From: Mycobacterium sp. Aquia_213
GTDB taxonomy: Bacteria > Actinomycetota > Actinomycetes > Mycobacteriales > Mycobacteriaceae
Assembly (NCBI RefSeq): GCF_026625985.1
Contig: NZ_CP113116.1
Location: 992,001 to 1,056,000, forward strand
Length of the DNA: 64,000 nt
Direction: 5' to 3'
How positions within the stretch are numbered: position 1 is the stretch's first letter; each line of letters starts with the position of its first letter. A program made the translations under genes and the position numbers. Below, piece after piece: positions 9,427 through 18,090 of the stretch. The notes under the pieces were generated by a model. That model was given only the letters and a program-made list of their open reading frames with translations. It ran no database searches and was not told the DNA's origin.

Positions 9427-10899
9427 TCACGGCAATCCGATGCCGCGATAGCGGCGCAGTCGTTCGGCGATACGCTCGTCGCCGGGTATGTCGCGCAGCG
9501 CATGCACTTCTGCGGCAATCGCGCCGGACAGTCGCTGAGAGAACTCGATCGGCTCGTCGGCGGCGTCGGGATGCTCGGGCACGATGGCGTCGACGATCCC
9601 GGAACGCAGCAGGTCTGCCGACCGAATGCCTTGGGCCTCAGCAAGTTCCGGGGCGTGCGCGGTATCGCGAAAGACGATCGCGCTGGCACCCTCGGGTGGC
9701 AGCGGGGCCAGCCAGCCGTGTAGCGCGGCCAGTACCCGGTCGGCGGGCACCATCGCCAGTGCCGGCCCGCCGCTGCCCTGGCCCAGCAGCACCGACACCG
9801 TCGGGGTGTCCAGCGTCACCAGCTCGGCCACGCATTGGGCGATCTGGCCGGCCAGCCCGCCCTGCTCGGCTTCGGCCGACAGCGCCGGGCCGGCGGTGTC
9901 GATCACCAGCACCAGCGGGAGCCGCAGCTCGGCGGCCAGCGCCATGCCGCGGCGGGCTTCCCGCAACGACGCGGGCCCGACGAGCCCGCCGGTAAGGCGC
10001 TGCTGGCCGAGCACCACCGTGGGCTGGCCGGCGAATCGGGCCAGCGCCAACAGGGTCGTCGCCGCCTCCCCGCTGCCGGTACCGGACAGCAGCACCGGTT
10101 CGGTGGCGCCGTGGCGCAGCAGATGGCCGACACCCGGCCGGTCCGGCCGTCGGGATGCGATCACCGAATCCCAGGCCGGCACATCGGGTATCGATTTGGC
10201 CGGCGCCGCGGCGGGCAGCGGCTCGGGAGGGTCGGCGATGACCGTCAGCGCGCGATCCACCGTCCGGCGCAGCTCGTCGATGGCGACGACGCCGTCGATC
10301 ACGCCGTGCCGTTGCAGGTTCTCCGCGGTCTGGATGCCCGCCGGGAACGGTTCGCCGTAGAGCTGCTCGTACACCCGCGGCCCGAGGAACCCGATCAGCG
10401 CGCCCGGCTCGGCGACGGTGATGTGCCCCAGCGAGCCCCACGACGCGAACACCCCGCCGGTGGTCGGGTTGCGCAGGTAGACGAGGTAGGGCAGATGTGC
10501 CCGCTTGTGCAGTCTGACGGCCGCGGCGATCTTCACCATCTGCAGAAACGCGACCGTGCCCTCTTGCATGCGGGTGCCGCCGGAGCTCGGCGAGGCCAGC
10601 AGCGGCAGCCGCTCGGCGGTGGCGCGCTGCACGGCGGTGGTGATCCGCTCGGCCGCCGCCACCCCGATCGACCCGCCGAGGAAGCTGAACTCGCAGACCA
10701 CGACCGCCACCCGGCGCCCGTGTATTCGCCCCTCACCGGTGAGCACCGCTTCGTCGAGGCCGGTGGCGGCCCGGGCGGCGGCGAGTTCGGCCGCGTAGGC
10801 CTCGCTGATCGGTATCTCCAGCGGATCGCTGTCCCAGCTCACGAAGGAGCCTTCGTCCAGCACCGCATCCTGCAGTTGTTCGGTCGTGATGCGACTCAC
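9427..10899 (-). CDS. accD3: Acyl-CoA carboxylase carboxyltransferase AccD3
   Basis: A 490-residue carboxyltransferase (homologue of Rv0904c) that would transfer a carboxyl group from biotin on an AccA subunit to acyl-CoA. The N-terminal crotonase-fold half contains CEFSFLGGSIGVAAAERI, SSGGTRMQEGTVAFLQM and GGVFASWGSLGHITVAEP. The C-terminal half contains LTGGLVGPASLREARRG and VSVLLGQGSGGPALAMVPAD. The start is GTG, 27 bp from the divergent echA6 start; the shared promoter lies in that gap. It converges on the degenerate ABC gene. Confidence 0.9.
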   Translation of the reverse strand: MSRITTEQLQDAVLDEGSFVSWDSDPLEIPISEAYAAELAAARAATGLDEAVLTGEGRIHGRRVAVVVCEFSFLGGSIGVAAAERITTAVQRATAERLPLLASPSSGGTRMQEGTVAFLQMVKIAAAVRLHKRAHLPYLVYLRNPTTGGVFASWGSLGHITVAEPGALIGFLGPRVYEQLYGEPFPAGIQTAENLQRHGVIDGVVAIDELRRTVDRALTVIADPPEPLPAAAPAKSIPDVPAWDSVIASRRPDRPGVGHLLRHGATEPVLLSGTGSGEAATTLLALARFAGQPTVVLGQQRLTGGLVGPASLREARRGMALAAELRLPLVLVIDTAGPALSAEAEQGGLAGQIAQCVAELVTLDTPTVSVLLGQGSGGPALAMVPADRVLAALHGWLAPLPPEGASAIVFRDTAHAPELAEAQGIRSADLLRSGIVDAIVPEHPDAADEPIEFSQRLSGAIAAEVHALRDIPGDERIAERLRRYRGIGLP

Positions 10900-10903
10900 G
10901 CGG

Positions 10904-10921
10904 CCAGGCTATATAGGCTGG
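10904..10921. promoter_or_regulatory. Symmetric TATATAG bidirectional promoter between accD3 and echA6
   Basis: CCAGGCTATATAGGCTGG is a near-perfect palindrome (8 of 9 pairs) filling most of the 27 bp between the two start codons. Each strand reads CTATATAG 9-10 bp before its start codon (GTG for accD3, ATG for echA6). That leaves no room for a leader, so both mRNAs would be leaderless or nearly so. The arrangement fits one shared, self-complementary -10 element read in both directions. Confidence 0.55.
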
Positions 10922-10926
10922 CGCTC

Positions 10927-11658
10927 ATGATCGGTATCACGCAGGTCGAAGCCGTAATGACCATCGAATTGCAGCGCCCCGAGCGCCGCAACGCGCTGAA
11001 CTCGCAGCTCGTCGACGAGCTACGGGAGGCCGTGTTGAAGGCCGGTGACGGGACCACCCGCGCCATCGTGCTGACCGGCCAGGGCACGGTGTTCTGCGCC
11101 GGTGCGGACCTGAGCGGCGACGCGTTTGCCGCCGACTACCCGGACCGGCTCATCGAGCTGCACAAGGCGCTGGATGCCGCTCCGATCCCGGTGATCGGCG
11201 CGATCAACGGTCCGGCCATCGGCGCGGGCCTGCAGCTGGCCATGCAATGCGACCTGCGGGTCGTCGCACCGGACGCGTTCTTTCAATTTCCGACGTCGAA
11301 ATACGGCCTCGCCCTCGATAACTGGAGCATCCGGCGACTGTCGTCGCTGGTCGGACACGGCCGGGCCCGGGCGATGCTGCTGACGGCCGAGAAATTGACC
11401 TCCGAGACGGCACTGCAGACGGGAATGGCCAACCGGATCGGGACGCTGGAAGATGCCCAGGCCTGGGGCGCCGAGATCAGCGGGCTGGCGCCGCTGGCGA
11501 TTCAGCACGCCAAGCGGGTACTCAACGACGACGGTTCGATCGAGGAGGCCTGGCCCGTGCACAAGGACCTGTTCGACAAGGCCTGGGGCAGCCAGGACGT
11601 CATCGAAGCGCAAGTCGCCCGCGTCGAGAAGCGGCCGCCGAGGTTCCAGGGCGCCTGA
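10927..11658 (+). CDS. echA6: EchA6, crotonase-fold acyl-CoA-binding protein
   Basis: A 243-residue crotonase-family protein (Rv0905 homologue, same length). It contains CAGADLSGDAFAADYPDRL and NGPAIGAGLQLAMQCDLRV, the oxyanion-hole regions. The positions of the two catalytic glutamates of true enoyl-CoA hydratases are not Glu here. In M. tuberculosis EchA6 is reported to bind long acyl-CoAs and pass them to FAS-II for mycolic acid synthesis rather than hydrate them. ATG 10927 is the family start. The Rv0906-type gene begins 5 bp after its stop, so the two are likely cotranscribed. Confidence 0.92.
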   Translation: MIGITQVEAVMTIELQRPERRNALNSQLVDELREAVLKAGDGTTRAIVLTGQGTVFCAGADLSGDAFAADYPDRLIELHKALDAAPIPVIGAINGPAIGAGLQLAMQCDLRVVAPDAFFQFPTSKYGLALDNWSIRRLSSLVGHGRARAMLLTAEKLTSETALQTGMANRIGTLEDAQAWGAEISGLAPLAIQHAKRVLNDDGSIEEAWPVHKDLFDKAWGSQDVIEAQVARVEKRPPRFQGA

Positions 11659-11663
11659 CGGTC

Positions 11664-12782
11664 ATGGTGCCCGCAGCGCTTCGCCTAGCCGCCGGGACGG
11701 TCACGCTCGTCGCCGGCGGGTGGGTACTGCGCGCGCTGCATGGGGCACCGGCCGCGCTGGGCGCCGACCCGTCGTCGATCCGCGATGTGGCGCAGCGTTC
11801 GCCGAATTTTTCCGACGGCGTCTTCGTCAACCTCGAACCAGCCTCGAATGCCAACTTGGACCGCGAGCAGTACGCGCTGATCGCCTGGGAGCTCGTGGGG
11901 GGACGCGGCCGCAGCCGGCCGACGGCGCCGATCCCGCTGGGTGCGCCCGGCGCGTTCGATGCCGCCCCCGGCCGATTGGCCGTCAGCTGGCTGGGCCACT
12001 CCACCGCCCTGCTGGAGATCGACGGCTACCGGGTGCTCACCGATCCGGTCTGGAGCCACCGCTGCTCGCCGTCGGACGTGATCGGACCGGAGCGTCTGCA
12101 TCCGCCCCCGGTGGAGCTCGAAGCGCTGCCCGCCCTCGACGCGGTGGTGATCAGCCATGACCACTACGACCACCTCGACATCGACACCGTCGTCGCGCTG
12201 GCCCGCACCCAGCGGGCGCCGTTCTTCGTCCCGCTCGGCGTGGGTGCGCACCTGCGCGCGTGGGGCATACCCGGGCATCGCATTGTCGAACTCGACTGGA
12301 ATGAAAGCGGTCACGTCGACGAACTGACCCTGATTGGCCTGCCCGCACGGCATTTCTCGGGCCGCTTCCTGGACCGCAACACCACGCTGTGGGCGTCGTG
12401 GGGAATCGTCGGTCCCAGTCACCGCGCCTATTTCGGTGGCGATACCGGATACACGAAGAGCTTCGCGGAGATCGGCTCCGAGCACGGACCCTTCGACCTG
12501 ACCTTGCTGCCGATCGGCGCCTATAACCCGGGGTGGCCCGACATTCACATGAATCCCGAGGAGGCGGTCCGGGCCCACCTCGATCTCACGGCCGGCGGGT
12601 CCGGGCTGTTGGTGCCGATCCACTGGGGCACTTTCCGGCTGGCACCGCACCCGTGGGCCGAGCCGGTCGAGCGGATGCTGGCGGCCGCGGAAGCCGCCGA
12701 AGTCACGGTGGCGGTTCCCGCGCCCGGTCAACGTCTCGATCCTTCGGCGCCGCTGAGATTCAACCCGTGGTGGCGGTTGTAG
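11664..12782 (+). CDS. Metallo-beta-lactamase-fold hydrolase (Rv0906 homologue, NAPE-PLD-like)
   Basis: A 372-residue protein with an N-terminal hydrophobic stretch (LAAGTVTLVAGGWVLRAL) that may anchor or export it. The MBL domain has the dinuclear zinc motif ISHDHYDHLDI, further ligands in PARHFSGR and YFGGDTGYTKSF, and a terminal His in VPIHWGTFRLAPHPW. Family members resemble the phosphodiesterases UlaG and NAPE-PLD; the substrate here is unknown. Its 3' end overlaps the convergent mug gene by 23 bp. Confidence 0.85.
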   Translation: MVPAALRLAAGTVTLVAGGWVLRALHGAPAALGADPSSIRDVAQRSPNFSDGVFVNLEPASNANLDREQYALIAWELVGGRGRSRPTAPIPLGAPGAFDAAPGRLAVSWLGHSTALLEIDGYRVLTDPVWSHRCSPSDVIGPERLHPPPVELEALPALDAVVISHDHYDHLDIDTVVALARTQRAPFFVPLGVGAHLRAWGIPGHRIVELDWNESGHVDELTLIGLPARHFSGRFLDRNTTLWASWGIVGPSHRAYFGGDTGYTKSFAEIGSEHGPFDLTLLPIGAYNPGWPDIHMNPEEAVRAHLDLTAGGSGLLVPIHWGTFRLAPHPWAEPVERMLAAAEAAEVTVAVPAPGQRLDPSAPLRFNPWWRL

Positions 12783-13302
12783 ATTTGCGCCCGGAATCTC
12801 CTAGCGCACAACGCAGTTCGGTGTAGGCGCGAGCGAGATCGTCCAGCGTGAATCCTCTGTTGAGGCCGCTTGGGTTGGGCAGCACCCATGCCGTGGTGTC
12901 GGCGAACCCCGGGGCATACGGACCCCAGTCGATTTTCGGTACGCCGGTCATTGCGGCCAGGGCACGTTTCCCGAGGAAGCCGATCGAGCGCGGCGCGTAG
13001 CGTCGCATCTTCGCTTCGAACTCGGGTCGGGCGCGGCGGAACTCTTCCGTTGAGACTTCGCTGGCCCGCCGGGTCGGTCGACTGACGACCGCGGTGATGC
13101 CACAGCCGTAGTCGAGCAATCGGCGCTCGTCCTCCGGCCGCAATCGCGTATCGGTGAATCCGGCCAGCTGCAATACGGACCAAAAACGGTTGCTGCGATT
13201 CGAGAAGTTATGGCCGTCGATCGCAGCAGTCGTTGCCGGGTTCATGCCACAGAAGACGATATCGAGACCCGCGGCAAGGATGTCCGATTCATAATGCATC
13301 AT
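12760..13302 (-). CDS. mug: G/U mismatch-specific DNA glycosylase (Mug family)
   Basis: A 180-residue member of the uracil-DNA glycosylase superfamily, resembling E. coli Mug throughout: DILAAGLDIVFCGMNPATTA, NRFWSVLQLAGFTDTRL, LLDYGCGITAVVSRPT, LGKRALAAMTG and VLPNPSGLNRGFTLDDL. The catalytic-loop Asn is kept, but the usual GINPG loop reads GMNPA. The ATG at 13302 is chosen because GGGAG lies 7 bp upstream; the frame also opens at 13323. It would excise uracil or ethenocytosine opposite G. It is divergent from the esterase gene 41 bp away. Confidence 0.85.
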   Translation of the reverse strand: MMHYESDILAAGLDIVFCGMNPATTAAIDGHNFSNRSNRFWSVLQLAGFTDTRLRPEDERRLLDYGCGITAVVSRPTRRASEVSTEEFRRARPEFEAKMRRYAPRSIGFLGKRALAAMTGVPKIDWGPYAPGFADTTAWVLPNPSGLNRGFTLDDLARAYTELRCALGDSGRKSTTATTG

Positions 13303-13343
13303 GCCGATACTCCCATCACGCAAGCACGCTAAAGTCTGCGGGC

Positions 13344-14924
13344 ATGACGAAACGCGCGGCCCTCGCCGCTGTCGTGATGTTGCTGGCGTTGGTCGGATGT
13401 GGCTCTGGCCATCCCATATCGAGTCCGCTCGCTACATTGTCTGACGCGCCGCCCAACGAGGTGTCGGGTCTGGACATTCCCTCCGGCCGCATCGACGCCG
13501 CCATCTCGAAGGTCGACGGCCTGGTCGAGGACCTGATGCGCAGCACCGGCGTCCCCGGCGTGTCGGTGGCCGTTGTCCGCGGCGGAAAAACCGTGTACGC
13601 CAAGGGGTTCGGCGTGAAGGATGCGACCAAGAGCAGCGGCCAAGACAACAAGGTCGACGCGGACACCGTCTTCCAGCTGGCATCGGTGTCCAAATCGGTG
13701 GGCGCGACCGTGGTGGCACACGCAGTGACCACCAATGCCGTCACCTGGGACACGCCGGTGGTAGCCAAGCTGCCGTGGTTTGCGCTGTCGGATCCCTACG
13801 TCACCGGCCACCTGACCGTCGCAGACCTGTACTCGCACCGCTCCGGGCTGCCCGATCACGCCGGCGACAAGCTGGAGGATCTCGGCTATGACCGCCGGCA
13901 AGTGCTGGAGCGGCTGAAGTACTTGCCGCTCGCCCCTTTTCGAAGTAGCTACGCCTACACCAACTTTGGCTTGACCGCGGCCGCCGAGGCAGTGGCGGCC
14001 GCCGCGGGTAAGTCCTGGGAGGACCTGTCCGACGAGGTGCTCTACCGCCCACTGGGTATGGCGTCGACGAGTTCGAAGTACGCCGATTATCTGGCCAGGC
14101 CCAACCATGCGGTGCTGCACGTCAAGGTCGGCGACAAGTGGGAGCCGCGCTTCCAGCGTGACCCCGATGCGCAGACACCCGCGGGCGGGGTGAGTTCGTC
14201 GATCAACGACATGGCCCGCTGGCTGACGATGGTGATGGCCAACGGAACCTACAACGGCCAGCGGATCACCTCGCCCGAAGCCCTGCTGCCCGCGATCACC
14301 CCGCAGGTCGTTTCGATGCCCGCGTCATCGCCAAAAGCCCGGGCCGGCAACTACGGTCACGGTTTCAACGCCTCGGTGAGCTCGTCGGGGCGCACCGAGT
14401 ACAGCCACTCCGGCGGCTTCTCGTCGGGCGCGGCGACCAACTTCGTCGTGATGCCCTCGGCGGATGTCGGCATCATCGCGCTGACCAACGGCGCGCCGTA
14501 CGGGATTCCGGAAGCCCTGAACGCGCAATTCATGGATCTGGTGCAGTACGGCCAAATTCGCGAGGATTGGCCGGCCCTGTACAACCACGCACTCGGTTGG
14601 ATGAACAACGCCGAGGGCTCGCTGGTCGGCAAGCAGGCCCCCGCCCACGCCGCGCCGGCCCGACCGCTCACCGACTACCTCGGCGTCTACGCCAACGACT
14701 ACTGGGGTCCGGCCGTCGTGACCCAAAATAACGGGCAACTCCAGCTCGCACTGGGGCCGAAGAATCAGACGTTCGGGCTCACGCACTGGGACGGCGACGC
14801 CTTCACCTTCTCGATAACCGACGAGAATGCCCCGCCCGGAACGGTTTCCAAAGCTGTGTTCGCCGGGAACACACTGAATCTCGAGTACTATGACACCGAC
14901 AAACTGGGATCGTTCACCCGATGA
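13344..14924 (+). CDS. Beta-lactamase/esterase-family lipoprotein (Rv0907 homologue)
   Basis: A 526-residue exported serine hydrolase of the class C beta-lactamase / penicillin-binding-protein fold. MTKRAALAAVVMLLALVGC is a lipoprotein signal with the lipobox LVGC (lipidated Cys at residue 19). The SxxK motif is SVSK in FQLASVSKSVGAT, the YxN-type motif is YTNFG, and the third motif is HSGG in YSHSGGFSSGAATN. ATG 13344 is chosen because it directly precedes the signal peptide; the frame is open to 13233. The stop overlaps the ctpE start (ATGA), so the two are translationally coupled. Confidence 0.88.
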   Translation: MTKRAALAAVVMLLALVGCGSGHPISSPLATLSDAPPNEVSGLDIPSGRIDAAISKVDGLVEDLMRSTGVPGVSVAVVRGGKTVYAKGFGVKDATKSSGQDNKVDADTVFQLASVSKSVGATVVAHAVTTNAVTWDTPVVAKLPWFALSDPYVTGHLTVADLYSHRSGLPDHAGDKLEDLGYDRRQVLERLKYLPLAPFRSSYAYTNFGLTAAAEAVAAAAGKSWEDLSDEVLYRPLGMASTSSKYADYLARPNHAVLHVKVGDKWEPRFQRDPDAQTPAGGVSSSINDMARWLTMVMANGTYNGQRITSPEALLPAITPQVVSMPASSPKARAGNYGHGFNASVSSSGRTEYSHSGGFSSGAATNFVVMPSADVGIIALTNGAPYGIPEALNAQFMDLVQYGQIREDWPALYNHALGWMNNAEGSLVGKQAPAHAAPARPLTDYLGVYANDYWGPAVVTQNNGQLQLALGPKNQTFGLTHWDGDAFTFSITDENAPPGTVSKAVFAGNTLNLEYYDTDKLGSFTR

Positions 14925-17320
14925 ACCTTGCTGCCACCTCAGGCTTGACCGACGCCGAGGTGGCGCAGCGGGTGGCGGACGGTAACAGCAATGCGGTTCC
15001 GGCACGTGCCGCCCGCAGCACCGCGGATATCGTTCGCGCCAACGTTTTCACCCGAATCAATGCGATCCTCGGCGTGCTGCTGGCGATCGTCCTCGCGACC
15101 GGCTCGGTCATCAACGGGCTATTCGGCCTGCTGATCATCGCCAACAGCGTCATCGGGATGGTTCAGGAGATTCGGGCCAAGCAGACGCTGGACAAGCTGG
15201 CGATCGTGGGGCAGGCAAAACCACTGGTGCGCCGGCAATCCGGGACCGCGACACTGCTGCCCAGCGAGGTGGTGATTGACGACGTTATCGAGCTCGGGCC
15301 CGGCGATCAGATTGTCGTCGACGGCGAGATCCTCGAGGAAGACAACCTCGAGGTCGACGAATCGCTGCTGACCGGGGAGGCGGACCCGATCGCCAAGGAT
15401 GCGGGTGACGCGGTCATGTCGGGGAGTTTCGTCGTCGCCGGCACCGGTGCCTATCGCGCCACCAAGGTCGGCCCGGCGGCCTACGCCGCCAGGCTCGCCG
15501 ACGAGGCCAGCAAGTTCACGCTGGTGAAATCCGAACTGCGTAATGGGATTAACCGGATTTTGCAGTTCATCACCTACCTGTTGGTGCCGGCCGGCCTGCT
15601 GACGATCTATACGCAGATGTTCACCACGCATGCCGGCTGGCGGCAGGCGGTGCTGCGGACGGTCGGTGCGCTGGTGCCGATGGTGCCCGAGGGATTGGTG
15701 CTGATGACCTCGATCGCGTTCGCGGTCGGCGTCATCAGGCTCGGACAGCGCCGTTGCCTGGTGCAGGAGTTGCCCGCGATCGAGGGTTTGGCCCGCGTCG
15801 ACGTGGTGTGCGCCGACAAGACGGGCACCCTGACCGAAAGCGGTATGCGGGTTTCCGATGTCGCCGAACTCGCGGCCGGGCAGTCGGCGGCCGTCGCGGA
15901 TGCACTGGCCGCGCTGGCCGCGGCCGATCCGCGTCCCAATGCCAGCATCCAGGCGATCGCCGAAGCCTTCGACCAGCCTCCCGGCTGGATCGTCACGGCC
16001 ACAGCACCTTTCAAGTCGGCTACCAAATGGAGCGGCGTGTCCTACGCCGACCACGGCAACTGGGTGATCGGCGCGCCCGACGTGCTGCTCGACCCGGCTT
16101 CGACGGCCGCCGCACAGGCCGAACGGATCGGTGCACAGGGGTTGCGGGTACTGCTGCTCGGCGCCGCCGATGTCGCCGTGGATCACCCGAACGCGCCGGG
16201 CCAGGTCACGCCGGTCGCGCTGGTGGTGCTGGAGCAGAAGGTACGCCCGGACGCCCGCGAAACAGTGGAGTACTTTGCCGCCCAGGATGTTTCGGTGAAG
16301 GTGATCTCCGGCGACAACGCGGTATCGGTCGGCGCTGTGGCGGCCAAGCTCGGGCTGCCCGGCGAGGCGATGGATGCCCGCCAACTACCAACGGAGCCCG
16401 GCGAATTGGCCGACACGCTAGATAGCTACACCACCTTCGGTCGGGTGCGGCCCGATCAGAAACGGGCCATCGTGCACGCGCTGCAAGCGCACGGGCACAC
16501 CGTGGCGATGACCGGCGACGGCGTCAACGACGTGCTCGCCCTCAAGGACGCCGACATCGGGGTGGCGATGGGCGCCGGCAGCCCGGCGTCGCGGGCGGTG
16601 GCACAGATTGTGTTGCTGGACAATAAGTTCGCGACGCTCCCCTACGTCGTCGGGGAAGGCCGGCGGGTGATCGGCAACATCGAGCGGGTCGCCAACTTGT
16701 TCCTGACGAAAACGGTGTACTCGGTACTGCTGGCGCTGTTCGTCGGTATCGAATGCCTGTTGGCCAAGCCGCTCAAGGCGGACCCGTTGCTCTACCCGTT
16801 TCAGCCGATCCACGTCACCATCGCCGCGTGGTTCACCATCGGCATTCCGTCGTTCGTCCTGTCGCTGGCCCCTAACAATGAGCGCGCCTATCCCGGCTTC
16901 GTCCGGCGTGTGCTGACGTCGGCGCTGCCGTCCGGATTGATCGTCGGCACCGCGACTTTCGTTTCCTATCTGATCGCCTACAAGGGCCGCCATGCCACCT
17001 TCACCGAACAGGACCAGGCGTCGACGGCCGCACTGATCACGCTGCTGGTGACCGCGCTCTGGGTGCTGGCGGTGGTGGCGCGTCCGTACCAATGGTGGCG
17101 GGTCGCGCTGGTCGCCGCGTGCGGGCTGGCTTATGTCGCGATCTTCAGCATCCCGCTGGCGCAGGAGAAATTTCTGCTCGATCCGTCGGATCTGACCCTG
17201 ACGTCTACCGCGCTGGGGATCGGGGTGCTGGGCGCCGCCGCGATCGAGGCGACGTGGTGGATCCGGGCCCGGATGCTCGGGATCGAGCCGCGGTTGTGGC
17301 GGGCGCCCCAGACTGACTAA
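14921..17320 (+). CDS. ctpE: Cation-transporting P-type ATPase CtpE
   Basis: A 799-residue P-type ATPase (Rv0908 homologue; M. tuberculosis CtpE about 797 aa), a calcium importer in mycobacteria. The actuator motif is LLTGEADPI, so TGEA replaces the usual TGES, as I recall for CtpE. The phosphorylated Asp is residue 299 in CADKTGTLTE. The hinge is MTGDGVNDVLALKDADIGVA. Membrane helices lie at about residues 40-75, 205-275 and in the last 200 residues. Its start overlaps the stop of the upstream esterase lipoprotein. Confidence 0.95.
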   Translation: MNLAATSGLTDAEVAQRVADGNSNAVPARAARSTADIVRANVFTRINAILGVLLAIVLATGSVINGLFGLLIIANSVIGMVQEIRAKQTLDKLAIVGQAKPLVRRQSGTATLLPSEVVIDDVIELGPGDQIVVDGEILEEDNLEVDESLLTGEADPIAKDAGDAVMSGSFVVAGTGAYRATKVGPAAYAARLADEASKFTLVKSELRNGINRILQFITYLLVPAGLLTIYTQMFTTHAGWRQAVLRTVGALVPMVPEGLVLMTSIAFAVGVIRLGQRRCLVQELPAIEGLARVDVVCADKTGTLTESGMRVSDVAELAAGQSAAVADALAALAAADPRPNASIQAIAEAFDQPPGWIVTATAPFKSATKWSGVSYADHGNWVIGAPDVLLDPASTAAAQAERIGAQGLRVLLLGAADVAVDHPNAPGQVTPVALVVLEQKVRPDARETVEYFAAQDVSVKVISGDNAVSVGAVAAKLGLPGEAMDARQLPTEPGELADTLDSYTTFGRVRPDQKRAIVHALQAHGHTVAMTGDGVNDVLALKDADIGVAMGAGSPASRAVAQIVLLDNKFATLPYVVGEGRRVIGNIERVANLFLTKTVYSVLLALFVGIECLLAKPLKADPLLYPFQPIHVTIAAWFTIGIPSFVLSLAPNNERAYPGFVRRVLTSALPSGLIVGTATFVSYLIAYKGRHATFTEQDQASTAALITLLVTALWVLAVVARPYQWWRVALVAACGLAYVAIFSIPLAQEKFLLDPSDLTLTSTALGIGVLGAAAIEATWWIRARMLGIEPRLWRAPQTD

Positions 17321-17423
17321 GCCGACGAGGGCGGTGCGGATAATCCGGATTCCGGCCAGTAGGGTTCTACCAGCAAAGAAGGATCTCCGGCGGCCCCGGG
17401 GATCCGCGGGGAAGGGACAGCGC

Positions 17424-17612
17424 ATGGGATTCCTGGACAAGGCAAAGGACCTGTTGGCGCAGAACGCCGACAAGGTCGAGACCGCGATCGACAAGGCCGG
17501 CGAGTTCGTCGACGACAAGACCCAGGGCAAGTACTCCGACACCATCCACAAGGTGCAGGAAGAGGCCAAGAAGGCGATCGACGCCCAGGGCCCCGGCGAC
17601 CAGCAGAACTGA
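17424..17612 (+). CDS. Antitoxin-like protein (Rv0909 homologue)
   Basis: A 62-residue helical, charged protein, MGFLDKAKDLLAQNADKVET then AIDKAGEFVDDKTQGKYSD. Rv0909 is the antitoxin of the Rv0909-Rv0910 pair in M. tuberculosis. The ribosome binding site GAAGGGA lies 7-8 bp before ATG 17424; the longer frame from 17334 is less likely. The toxin-like gene follows after 4 bp. The repeated Lys/Asp amphipathic pattern also resembles CsbD/KGG-type stress peptides, so the antitoxin role is inferred from synteny. Confidence 0.85.
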   Translation: MGFLDKAKDLLAQNADKVETAIDKAGEFVDDKTQGKYSDTIHKVQEEAKKAIDAQGPGDQQN

Positions 17613-17616
17613 GCGC

Positions 17617-18090
17617 ATGGCGAAACTTTCCGGATCCATCGACGTACCCCTGTCGCCAGAGCGGGCCTGGACGCACGCCTCCGATCTGTCCCGTTTCAAG
17701 GACTGGCTGAGCATCCACCGGGTGTGGCGCAGCAAGCTGCCCGACGACCTGCAGAAGGGCACGGTCATCGAATCGATCGTCGAGGTCAAGGGCATGCTCA
17801 ACCGGATCAAGTGGACGATCGTGCACTACAAGCCGCCGGAAGCCATGACGCTCAACGGAGACGGAGTCGGCGGGGTCAAGGTGAAGCTGATCGCGAAGGT
17901 CAAGCCGAAGGACGACGGATCGGTCGTCAGCTTCGACGTGCACCTTGGTGGTCCCGCGCTGTTCGGCCCGATCGGCATGATCGTGGCCGCCGCGCTGAGA
18001 AGCGACATCAACGAATCCCTGGAAAGATTCGTCACCGTGTTCACCGCTCCCGACCCCGGCCGCAACGGACATGGTGGCGCCCGCCGCTGA
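17617..18090 (+). CDS. SRPBCC-fold toxin-like protein (Rv0910 homologue)
   Basis: A 157-residue START/SRPBCC (polyketide-cyclase-like) protein: LSGSIDVPLSPERAWTHASD, GTVIESIVEVKGMLNRIKWT and LGGPALFGPIGMIVAAAL are typical of the hydrophobic-pocket fold. In M. tuberculosis Rv0910 is reported as a toxin neutralised by Rv0909. It begins 4 bp after the antitoxin gene, and its last 20 bp overlap the start of the cyclopropane-synthase-family gene, suggesting one mRNA. The ligand is unknown. Confidence 0.85.
   Translation: MAKLSGSIDVPLSPERAWTHASDLSRFKDWLSIHRVWRSKLPDDLQKGTVIESIVEVKGMLNRIKWTIVHYKPPEAMTLNGDGVGGVKVKLIAKVKPKDDGSVVSFDVHLGGPALFGPIGMIVAAALRSDINESLERFVTVFTAPDPGRNGHGGARR

Noticed and set aside
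9835..10926. Upstream extension of the echA6 frame, making a 607-residue protein
   Set aside because: The extension is antisense to accD3 and low in protein-like features; the crotonase fold starts at ATG 10927 and the length then equals the known family.
18071..18090. 20-bp overlap of the toxin-like and methyltransferase genes as a frameshift or fusion error
   Set aside because: Both proteins are complete and each has proper termini; a simple translational overlap explains it.
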